Below, piece after piece: positions 1 through 5,462 of a stretch of DNA of 7,922 nt; the stretch's first letter is position 1, and each line of letters opens with the position of its first letter. Location: assembly GCA_964418755.1 (NCBI GenBank), contig CAYQNS010000177.1:1-7922 (forward strand), written 5' to 3'. Both the position numbers and the translations under genes were made by a program. The notes beneath the pieces were generated by a model, which ran no database searches, was not told the DNA's origin, and saw only the letters and a list, made by a program, of their open reading frames with translations. The DNA comes from 4572-123 sp964418755 (lineage in GTDB: Bacteria > Desulfobacterota > Desulfobacteria > Desulfobacterales > 4572-123).

Positions 1-266
1 AGTTGTATGTTGCCGGTCAGGTCCGTTTCGAGTACCATCCCCTGGTGAATCTCTACCTCTCCATTATCGACAATCTCTCGGACGGCTCCATTCTCTTCCA
101 GCCCAGGGTGACCTGGGACGCCCTCCAGTCCCTGCAGATTTTGGTCGGAGCGGACATTCCCCTGGGAAGCGATAATACCGAGTACGGCGGAATAACCGAT
201 CCTGTAACCCGGCGCACCACCGCCCCTCCGTATCGCCTCTACGGCGTGGTTATCTGGTATTTTTAA
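1..266 (+). CDS. C-terminal fragment of a probable outer-membrane beta-barrel protein (5' end outside window)
   Basis: An open frame enters from the left edge (first complete codon at position 3) and ends at the TAA at 264-266, leaving 87 residues. The visible part alternates polar and hydrophobic residues in strand-like stretches (VRFEYHPLVNLYLSII, SLQILVGADIPLG) separated by turn-rich segments with Asp, Gly and Asn. It ends in YGVVIWYF. A final Phe preceded by alternating hydrophobic and aromatic residues is the usual C-terminal signature of outer-membrane beta-barrels recognised by the BAM machinery. No specific family was recognised, and the start and N-terminal domains are missing. It converges on the corrinoid protein gene across a 430-base gap and shows no functional link to it. 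The outer-membrane assignment is inference from this C-terminus. Confidence 0.6.
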   Translation, partial: LYVAGQVRFEYHPLVNLYLSIIDNLSDGSILFQPRVTWDALQSLQILVGADIPLGSDNTEYGGITDPVTRRTTAPPYRLYGVVIWYF

Positions 267-698
267 TAGGTGGCCCTTATGTTGTGAATCTTTCTAACCT
301 ATTGCATTAGCAAAATTTAAAACTAAAACAACCTGTTACATTTATCCATATCTGGTCATGCGCTATGTTCCAAAAGATCATCAAGCCAGACTAAAATTTC
401 CTCCTTGGTTTAAGCTATTGATTCAGAAAGAGTTTTTGAGGAGACAATATCATCAGCCCGTCGGTTGTTCCTGTATGCCCGCGGATATCCGCCCCGTCCG
501 TCCAGAAGCAAATCAAAGCGTTCTTCTCGCCCATCAAAGCAAACGAACAGGGCGTTTTGATCATGGCCTCACCACGAGATTCGGTGGAATCCGGACGATT
601 TTTTTGGCGAAGCCAGCGTGTGCGCCGTGGCCGGAAAAGATGTCGAGAATTCTTTTAGATCCTGAAGGTGGTTCGGCGTCCGGCGTTAAATACCCAAT
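267..698. other. Gap between converging genes; no convincing gene
   Basis: This 432-base stretch lies between the end of the left-edge gene and the end of the corrinoid protein gene. The first part (about 267-440) is AT-rich and looks like plain intergenic DNA. The second part (about 440-690) is clearly richer in G and C and stays open in more than one frame. A plus-strand frame is open from 358 to 759, but it runs into the corrinoid gene on the opposite strand and its protein was not recognised. On the minus strand an ATG at 562-564 opens a 49-codon frame ending at 415, beginning MIKTPCSFALMGEKNALICF. It has only a weak GGTGAGG-like sequence close to its ATG. The GC-rich part could be a decayed gene or a small unrecognised one. 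No clear intrinsic terminator with a U-tract was found, although two genes converge here. Confidence 0.4.
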
Positions 699-1352
699 TC
701 ATTTACCGGCCAACAGTTCCTTGACTTTCGTTACGCCGTCCTGGGCATCTTCGGCATAGGCGTCGGCTCCGATCCTGGCGGCCCAGCGGCCCGTTACCGG
801 GGCACCGCCCACCATGGTCTTAAATTTGTCCCGCAGGCCCGCCGACTTTAACGCCTGCTCCAGGTTTTTCTGCTGGCCCATGGTCGTGGTCAGCAGCGCA
901 CTGGTCCCAATGATATCCACCTCTTCTTTCACCGCCGCTTCGATGATGGTGTCCGTATCCACGTCGCGGCCCAGGTCAAAAACGGTAATACCATTGGCCC
1001 GCATCAGGGAAACTACGATACATTTGCCGATATCGTGCACGTCGCCTTTGACCGTGGCAAGTATCACCTTTCCCTTTTTTTCCTGCTTTTCGCCCATTTT
1101 GGCCAATGCCGCGTTAATCACATCGGTGGCCGCCTGCATGGCATCGGCCGCCACCATCAGCTCGGGCAGAAACAACTGGCCCCGGCCGAAAAGGTCCCCC
1201 ACCTTATTGATGCCGGGGATAAACGCCTGGTTCATCAGCTCCAGCGGATCGCCGCCGTCTGCAATGACTTGGTTGGCAATTTCAAGTACTTTTTCCTTGT
1301 TCTGGGCCACAAGTTGGTCTTTTGCTTCTTCGATAACCTGAGGATCAATCAT
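699..1352 (-). CDS. Corrinoid (B12-binding) methyl-carrier protein, MtbC/MttC/MtmC type
   Basis: This cytoplasmic carrier protein holds a cobamide whose cobalt accepts a methyl group from a substrate-specific methyltransferase and hands it to a second methyltransferase. At 217 residues it has the usual family length. Residues 1-90 match the helical cap domain, including GDLFGRGQLFLPELMVAADAM. Residues 94-217 form the Rossmann-like B12 domain. The cobalt-ligand motif is GDVHDIGK at 103-110, with His106 as lower ligand, followed by SALLTTTM from Ser151 and VGGAPVT at 181-187 for the nucleotide tail. The residue after DIGK is Cys111, where Asn is common. Its ATG is preceded by AGGGAG at a normal distance. 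It lies 117 bases downstream of the aminotransferase gene on the same strand and probably shares its sigma-54 transcript. Its natural partner is probably the MtbB at the right end of the window, which would make it MtbC. The sequence alone does not separate dimethylamine, trimethylamine and monomethylamine carriers. Confidence 0.93.
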   Translation of the reverse strand: MIDPQVIEEAKDQLVAQNKEKVLEIANQVIADGGDPLELMNQAFIPGINKVGDLFGRGQLFLPELMVAADAMQAATDVINAALAKMGEKQEKKGKVILATVKGDVHDIGKCIVVSLMRANGITVFDLGRDVDTDTIIEAAVKEEVDIIGTSALLTTTMGQQKNLEQALKSAGLRDKFKTMVGGAPVTGRWAARIGADAYAEDAQDGVTKVKELLAGK

Positions 1353-1469
1353 GGTGTTTCTCCCTGAAAATTTTGTATGGTATGTACAGGAAGACCCTGC
1401 ACGCCAGCTTTATCTGTCCCATTTTCGATGAACATAGCTTTCGTACCCGGCCTGTACAAACAGTATATT

Positions 1470-2771
1470 CTAGCCGATCGCTTCCTTTAAGGCTTCTTCA
1501 AAAACCCCCAGCGCGATTGCGGCGTCCTCATCGCTGTGAGATGCGGAAACAAACCAGGGTTCGCGGGAGTCGACATCAGGCATCACACCTTTTTCGATAC
1601 ATTTCATAATCACCTCTTCATAGAGTCCGTGATTGGAATCGTTCCAATCCCTGAATTCATGAATATTTTCATTTTCCGTCAGGAGAACACCGCACATGGA
1701 TGGCGGGCCCTGAATCACACCGGGCACACCGAGTGTATTCAGAATTTTTTTAAAACCTTCTATAAGCAATTTGCCGTGCGCATTCACCTTTTCCAGCGCA
1801 CCGGCTTCGATCTCATCCAGTACAGCGCATGCTGCAGCCGTGGCAACAACATTAGCGCAGTAAGTGCCGCCGTGAGCTATTTTCTGATATCCGATCTCAC
1901 CCATAATTTCTTTTTTACCGGCAATGGCCGCCAGGGGAAATCCGTTGGCTAATGCCTTGGCGTAGGTGACCAGATCCGCTTGAATATTAAAATACTCCTG
2001 CGCTCCTCCTTTGGCTATCCTGAAACCGGTCTTTACCTCGTCCATGATCATTACGATGCCATACTTATCACAGAGGCTTCGAATGAGTTCAAGATACCCG
2101 GGTTTAGGCATGACTGACGCACAGTTTCCCAACAAGGGCTCAACGATAATACACGCGATATCACCCCAGTTCTCCTTGACCTTTTTTTCCAGAAGTTCTT
2201 CATCGTTAAATGGAACGGACATCACAAGTTGGCCGATCATATGCGGTATGCCGGATCCGTGTGGAATAAGCACAGGGGATCTTCTATACCCAACTCCGGG
2301 AACCGGGGGTTGACAATTCCACAAAGTGTAATCGTGGAATCCGTGATAGGCCCCTTCGAACTTGAGTACTTTTTCCCGACCGGTAAACGCACGGGCTATC
2401 CGAATTGCGTGCATAGTTGCTTCCGTGCCCGAGTTGGCAAATCTGACAAGATCGACATTGGCCAGCTTTTTAATTTTTTCGGCCGCCGAAATTTCATATT
2501 CATGGGTCATGGAAAATGCGTTGCCGATTTCCAAACCCTCCTTTACTTTTTCAAGCACCGATTCATATGCGTGTCCAAGAATAACAGGGCCAAATCCAAG
2601 ACGATAGTCAATATATTTTTTGTCGTCCTGATCCCAAATGTAGGCGCCTTTGGCCTTTTTTAGCACAAGCGTTTCCTCATCACCCCAGTATCTGAAATTT
2701 GAATTAACACCACCGGGAATGGATTCCATTGCTCTTTTAAGCATCGCACGACTTTTTTTTCCACTTTTCAA
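1470..2771 (-). CDS. Class III PLP-dependent aminotransferase, glutamate-1-semialdehyde aminomutase-like
   Basis: This is a cytoplasmic fold-type I PLP enzyme of 433 residues. The N-terminal RAMESIPGGVNSNFRYWG resembles the start of glutamate-1-semialdehyde 2,1-aminomutases. PLP-site features are intact: NSGTEAT at 113-119 for the phosphate, AYHGFHD at 141-147 with the aromatic that stacks on the ring, VEPLLGN from 210, MDEVKTGFR at 243-251 with Asp244 bonding the pyridine nitrogen, and the Schiff-base Lys272 in TYAKALANGFP. A GGTYCAN segment near 291 follows. The start is a TTG: it has GGAGG five bases upstream, whereas the first ATG (codon 10) has no such site. It is the first gene after a sigma-54 promoter, with a leader of about 183 bases. 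Co-transcription with a corrinoid protein argues against a tetrapyrrole role and for transamination of an amine or amino acid in methylamine catabolism. GSAM-like sequences in catabolic clusters often have other substrates, so the substrate is unknown. Confidence 0.88.
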   Translation of the reverse strand: MKSGKKSRAMLKRAMESIPGGVNSNFRYWGDEETLVLKKAKGAYIWDQDDKKYIDYRLGFGPVILGHAYESVLEKVKEGLEIGNAFSMTHEYEISAAEKIKKLANVDLVRFANSGTEATMHAIRIARAFTGREKVLKFEGAYHGFHDYTLWNCQPPVPGVGYRRSPVLIPHGSGIPHMIGQLVMSVPFNDEELLEKKVKENWGDIACIIVEPLLGNCASVMPKPGYLELIRSLCDKYGIVMIMDEVKTGFRIAKGGAQEYFNIQADLVTYAKALANGFPLAAIAGKKEIMGEIGYQKIAHGGTYCANVVATAAACAVLDEIEAGALEKVNAHGKLLIEGFKKILNTLGVPGVIQGPPSMCGVLLTENENIHEFRDWNDSNHGLYEEVIMKCIEKGVMPDVDSREPWFVSASHSDEDAAIALGVFEEALKEAIG

Positions 2772-2776
2772 AATTT

Positions 2777-2781
2777 CCTCC
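2777..2781 (-). promoter_or_regulatory. Ribosome binding site that fixes a TTG start
   Basis: Read on the minus strand this is GGAGG, followed by five bases and then the TTG at 2771-2769. It is the strongest Shine-Dalgarno sequence near the 5' end of the aminotransferase gene and supports the non-ATG start. Confidence 0.75.
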
Positions 2782-2889
2782 TTTGGTTTGAAATGGCTCT
2801 TGATTGGAATAGTTTATAAAATTTCACCAAAACGTAAATCTATCTCGTGAATAATTCGAAATGGTGATGCTTCTCGATGATATCGGCCC

Positions 2890-2919
2890 TTTAATCCGGT
2901 TTTCCCGGAACGGATTAAA
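2890..2919 (-). repeat. Perfect 9-bp stem-loop in the aminotransferase leader
   Basis: TTTAATCCG at 2890-2898 and its exact complement CGGATTAAA at 2911-2919 enclose a 12-base loop that contains the small palindrome TTCCCGGAA. The structure lies inside the predicted 183-base leader of the minus-strand aminotransferase transcript, about 35 bases after the predicted start of transcription. There is no run of T after it in either direction, so it does not look like a simple intrinsic terminator. A role in RNA stability, attenuation or protein binding is possible but unproven. Confidence 0.5.
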
Positions 2920-2964
2920 AACAACAGGCACGGATGACTGCTGTTGAAATTATCATTGATGTAT

Positions 2965-2980
2965 AGCACAATTTGTGCCA
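2965..2980 (-). promoter_or_regulatory. Sigma-54 (-24/-12) promoter of the aminotransferase-corrinoid protein transcript
   Basis: The minus-strand sequence is TGGCACAAATTGTGCT. It fits the sigma-54 consensus TGGCAC-N5-TTGCW closely: TGGCAC is exact, GG is at 2979-2978 and GC at 2967-2966 with the required spacing. The one core deviation is GTGC for TTGC. Transcription should begin near 2954, giving a leader of about 183 bases before the TTG start. The element overlaps a 13-base palindrome (2966-2978). Three activator-site candidates lie upstream at 3049-3162. Confidence 0.85.
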
Positions 2981-3048
2981 GCATGTACAAAATGTCTTAA
3001 CAGGCTGAATTTATAGAAATAATTGGCAGATACGGTGCGGTTTGAAAT

Positions 3049-3064
3049 GTCTCAATAATAGGAT
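3049..3064 (-). promoter_or_regulatory. Upstream activator site L1 (proximal, left promoter)
   Basis: On the minus strand this reads ATCCTATTATTGAGAC. It matches 14 of 16 bases of site R2 (5073-5088) on the other side of the regulator gene. Its centre is 78 bp upstream of the -24 GG, exactly the distance of R1 from the right promoter. It is probably bound by the sigma-54 activator encoded next to it (inference). Confidence 0.75.
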
Positions 3065-3126
3065 AATGATTTTCTAATTTTCAGGTGGGGAATTGTAACT
3101 ATCTAAATTAAAAGAATTTTTAAAAA

Positions 3127-3142
3127 ATCTCAATTTTAATAC
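3127..3142 (-). promoter_or_regulatory. Upstream activator site L2 (left promoter)
   Basis: The minus-strand sequence is GTATTAAAATTGAGAT, 12 of 16 bases identical to R2, with the TGAGAT half-site intact and the other half degenerate. Its centre is 156 bp upstream of the -24 GG, against 158 bp for R2. The surrounding DNA is AT-rich, so similarity alone is weak, and the matching position is the main support. Confidence 0.55.
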
Positions 3143-3146
3143 TTGC

Positions 3147-3162
3147 GTATCATATTTAAGAT
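3147..3162 (-). promoter_or_regulatory. Upstream activator site L3 (distal, left promoter)
   Basis: The minus-strand sequence is ATCTTAAATATGATAC, 12 of 16 bases identical to R3 and sharing with it the variant half-site TGATA instead of TGAGA. Its centre is 176 bp upstream of the -24 GG (178 bp for R3) and 20 bp from L2, the same 20-bp step as R3 to R2. It begins 49 bases downstream of the regulator's stop codon. Confidence 0.5.
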
Positions 3163-3211
3163 TTTTCAGGCGCCTTGACCTCGGCCAAACCATCTCTGTT
3201 ATGGATAGACA

Positions 3212-5020
3212 CTATTTAACACCCAGATTTTTCAACTTTCGATACAATGTTGCCCGGCTGACGTGAAGCAAATCGGCAAGTTTGTCAATTTTTCCAGGCA
3301 TATTTCCAATTTCGTCCAGTTTTTCCTGCAGGAGGTTTTTTTCGTATCTTTGCAGCAGGGCATCCAGGGACATATCAGGGAGTATCTTGTCTTGCCGTTG
3401 TCTTTTGATTCGCGCCGGCACGCTATCCATTGTAATGATATCCTTCGATGCCATACTGGCCATATACTCAACGGTGTTTTCCAGTTCACGCACATTGCCG
3501 GGCCAGCTATAGGATATAAAAAGCTCTTTCACATCATCTGATACGCCATTTATCACTTTACCTTCATTACGGCAGAATTTTTCTAAGAATTTATCCAACA
3601 GTAGTAACATATCCTTGGATCGGACACGCAATGGGGGAATATGGATGGGAATTACATTCAGTCTAAAAAATAGATCGCTGCGGAATTCTTTTTCTGCAAT
3701 CATTCTTTCAAGGTTCCGGTTCGTGCAGGAAAGTACCCTTGTATTTACGGGAATCGATTTTATCCCGCCAAGCCTTTCCACCAGTTTTGTCTGAAGAATG
3801 TGGAGTAATTTAGGCTGCAGGCGCAGCGGCATGTCGCCAATTTCATCGAGAAACATGGTTCCGTTATGGGCCAGCTCAAACTTTCCGGGTTTGCCGCCCT
3901 TTTTTGCACCGCTAAAGGCACCTTCACGGTAACCGAACAGTTCACTTTCAATGAGATTGTCCGGTATGGCCCCACAGTTGACCGGAATAAAAGGACCCGC
4001 CAGCCGTGGCCCTGAATGGTGAATGGCACTGGCAACGAGCCCTTTACCGGTTCCGGTTTCGCCGGTGATAAGCACGTTGGCGTTACTCTGGGCAACCTGC
4101 AAAATGGTCTCTCTTAATTTACGAATGGGGAGGCTTTCTCCCCATATGGCATCGACCCCTATCCGTGGAACCATTGCGATCATGTCATAGGCTTTTTGGC
4201 GAACATCGGCCACGTCCCTGAAGGATGCAACCGCACCGACGACATCGCTGCCCGATACAACCGGGTTGACGGTAACCATAAAAGCCATGTTGTGATTGGC
4301 CGACTGGTACGATTCTTCATGCCAATGATATCCGGAACCGTTTTTCAGGACGTCCAAAATCGGAGTCCCCGGCCAAATTTTTGAAATATTCTTGCCGATG
4401 ATACTACGTTTAGTGCGTCGGATCAGGTCGGCTCCAATCTGATTGCAATGCAAAATGGTTCCATGCTTGTCGACGGACAGTATCGCATTGTCAATCGATT
4501 CAATAATCGTTCTAAGCTGGTTGGTAACAGTGGTACTGTTCTGAAGGGCTTCAGTTTCAATGGCACTGACGGCAAGCAGTTGCGCCATGCGGATGACAAA
4601 TTCCAGTAATCGGTGTCTGCGGCTGAGGATGTATTGCCGCTGGTCTTCGGTTACGGCTACCAGCCCGATAACACCCAGTGTTTTGCCGTGTCCGATGATG
4701 GGACAGCAGATTTCAACCAATTCAGTTGCTGTACCATCGGCAACTGAAGGATCGTATCGGGGATCGTTCTGAGCGTCCTCAACAATTTCAGCCTTGCCCC
4801 GAGTTATTACCCTTCCGTAAAGATAACCGGCATGTAGATCTCCGCCTTCTTCCATGGCGCCTACCCTTTTTTTGAATCGACCGGTCCCGGCAATAACTAT
4901 CAGAAATTTATCAACGATTATCGTATCTAATTCAATAATAGCGGAAATTGCTTCAGCGATAGCCTGTGCATCCGTTTGGATAGCTCTTAAGGTCGAAAAA
5001 TTTTCAAAGGATACAGACAT
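3212..5020 (-). CDS. Sigma-54-dependent transcriptional activator (GAF-PAS-AAA+-Fis HTH)
   Basis: This 602-residue cytoplasmic regulator is an enhancer-binding protein that uses ATP hydrolysis to open sigma-54 promoters. Residues 1 to about 160 resemble a GAF-type sensor (VITRGKAEIVEDAQNDPRY, then CCPIIGHGKTLGVIGLV). Residues 165-275 are a PAS domain (TIIESIDNAILSVDKHGTIL). Residues 285-525 are the AAA+ domain: Walker A GETGTGKG at 320-327, the sigma-54-contacting loop GAFSGA at 367-372 (usually GAFTGA), Walker B MFLDE at 389-393, arginine-finger candidates Arg447 and Arg453, and the sensor-2 stretch SWPGNVREL near 505-513. Residues 575-602 are a Fis-type helix-turn-helix (KIDKLADLLHVSRATLYRKL). 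No response-regulator receiver domain is present, so a direct ligand signal is more likely than phosphorylation. The gene sits between two sigma-54 promoters with similar upstream sites, which it probably controls. Sites R2 and R3 lie 33-68 bp before its own ATG, which suggests autoregulation. The inducer is unknown. Confidence 0.95.
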   Translation of the reverse strand: MSVSFENFSTLRAIQTDAQAIAEAISAIIELDTIIVDKFLIVIAGTGRFKKRVGAMEEGGDLHAGYLYGRVITRGKAEIVEDAQNDPRYDPSVADGTATELVEICCPIIGHGKTLGVIGLVAVTEDQRQYILSRRHRLLEFVIRMAQLLAVSAIETEALQNSTTVTNQLRTIIESIDNAILSVDKHGTILHCNQIGADLIRRTKRSIIGKNISKIWPGTPILDVLKNGSGYHWHEESYQSANHNMAFMVTVNPVVSGSDVVGAVASFRDVADVRQKAYDMIAMVPRIGVDAIWGESLPIRKLRETILQVAQSNANVLITGETGTGKGLVASAIHHSGPRLAGPFIPVNCGAIPDNLIESELFGYREGAFSGAKKGGKPGKFELAHNGTMFLDEIGDMPLRLQPKLLHILQTKLVERLGGIKSIPVNTRVLSCTNRNLERMIAEKEFRSDLFFRLNVIPIHIPPLRVRSKDMLLLLDKFLEKFCRNEGKVINGVSDDVKELFISYSWPGNVRELENTVEYMASMASKDIITMDSVPARIKRQRQDKILPDMSLDALLQRYEKNLLQEKLDEIGNMPGKIDKLADLLHVSRATLYRKLKNLGVK

Positions 5021-5031
5021 AGTTTTTTTTA

Positions 5032-5044
5032 CGCCTCTCAGGCG
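5032..5044 (-). repeat. Small hairpin overlapping the regulator's ribosome binding site
   Basis: CGCCT at 5032-5036 and AGGCG at 5040-5044 form a perfect 5-bp stem with a 3-base loop. On the minus strand the sequence is CGCCTGAGAGGCG followed by an A-rich stretch and then ATG at 5020. The only purine-rich Shine-Dalgarno candidate for the regulator, GAGAGG, falls in its loop and 3' arm, at a rather long spacing from the ATG. If formed in RNA it could hold translation of the regulator down. Confidence 0.4.
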
Positions 5045-5052
5045 AATAAGGA

Positions 5053-5068
5053 ATCTTAATAGTGATAT
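5053..5068 (+). promoter_or_regulatory. Upstream activator site R3 (distal, right promoter)
   Basis: The sequence is ATCTTAATAGTGATAT, 13 of 16 bases identical to R2, which begins 20 bp further on. Its centre is 178 bp upstream of the right -24 GG. It also lies 33 bp upstream of the regulator's start codon, so binding here could affect the regulator's own expression. Confidence 0.5.
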
Positions 5069-5072
5069 TCAA

Positions 5073-5088
5073 ATCTTATTATTGAGAT
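5073..5088 (+). promoter_or_regulatory. Upstream activator site R2 (right promoter)
   Basis: The sequence is ATCTTATTATTGAGAT, close to the consensus palindrome ATCTYA-N4-TGAGAT, with ATCT and AGAT at its ends. It matches L1 at 14 of 16 bases. Its centre is 158 bp upstream of the right -24 GG and about 60 bp upstream of the regulator's ATG. Confidence 0.72.
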
Positions 5089-5152
5089 TAATTTAAAAAT
5101 TATATTTTATTCAGACGGTTAAATTGTATCATTAAAAAAATACACCATATTT

Positions 5153-5168
5153 ATCTCATTGTTGAGAA
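5153..5168 (+). promoter_or_regulatory. Upstream activator site R1 (proximal, right promoter)
   Basis: The sequence is ATCTCATTGTTGAGAA. TCTCA and TGAGA form a perfect 5-bp inverted repeat around a 4-base spacer, the most symmetric of the six sites. Its centre is exactly 78 bp upstream of the right -24 GG, matching L1 on the left side. Confidence 0.75.
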
Positions 5169-5236
5169 AATATCAACCTAAGGTGTAACGAAAATTTTTC
5201 TAACAAATGTAGATAGTTAATTCAGCTATTAGGCTT

Positions 5237-5252
5237 TGGCATAACAAATGCA
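5237..5252 (+). promoter_or_regulatory. Sigma-54 (-24/-12) promoter of the second aminotransferase-mtbB transcript
   Basis: The sequence is TGGCATAACAAATGCA. GG at 5238-5239 and GC at 5250-5251 have the exact spacing of the sigma-54 consensus, with TGGCA intact and ATGC in place of TTGC. Transcription should start near 5263, about 200 bases before the GTG start of the aminotransferase-like gene. No terminator was seen before mtbB, so both genes are probably read from here. Confidence 0.83.
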
Positions 5253-5262
5253 TATAAACATA

Positions 5263-5462
5263 TCCAGATTGTTGAAAGAAGATGGGGATTCTAACTGAAT
5301 CGATCAAATAAAATACCAGTATCAAATTATCTTCGTATTATAAACCCTTTTCAGCAAACCGTCAAACCGGGTATTCGTTTTTTGTTCCCGGGATTAGCCG
5401 TTATCCAGTGGAGAATCGATTTTTTTATCAAAAATGAGTAGTCCCTGGCGAGGTGAATTACA
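5263..5462 (+). other. Predicted 200-base leader of the right transcript
   Basis: Between the predicted transcription start and the GTG start there is no open frame worth calling. The leader holds a weak CCGGG/CCCGG inverted repeat around a T-rich loop (roughly 5368-5393). GAGGTG at 5450-5455 sits seven bases before the GTG at 5463 and decides that start. An ATG at 5434 is in another frame and lacks a ribosome binding site. No known riboswitch was recognised, although the length is similar to the left leader (about 183 bases). Confidence 0.45.

Noticed and set aside
265..303. AATAGGT / ACCTATT inverted repeat as terminator after the outer-membrane protein gene
   Set aside because: The 7-bp AT-rich stem with a 25-base loop and no T-run is too weak to call.
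358..759. 133-codon plus-strand open frame in the left gap
   Set aside because: It has no ribosome binding site, no recognisable protein features, and its end overlaps the corrinoid gene on the other strand.
814..1341. 175-codon plus-strand open frame opposite the corrinoid protein gene
   Set aside because: It lies wholly antisense to a gene with clear B12-binding motifs, and its protein is a low-complexity Ser/Thr/Ala-rich shadow with no family features.
1383..1458. TGTACAGG at 1383-1390 and CCTGTACA at 1451-1458 as a hairpin or operator pair between the aminotransferase and corrinoid genes
   Set aside because: Arms of 8 bp around a 60-base loop, built on the self-complementary TGTACA, are easily explained by chance; there is no T-tract or repeat elsewhere.
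2964..2980. A second, plus-strand sigma-54 promoter from the near-symmetry of the left promoter
   Set aside because: The plus strand reads TAGCAC, losing one G of the essential GG, and there is no plus-strand gene nearby for it to serve.
5169..5236. An IHF site between the activator sites and the right promoter (TATCAA near 5171)
   Set aside because: Only the first half of the IHF consensus is present and the TTR half is missing; no better match was seen on the left side either.
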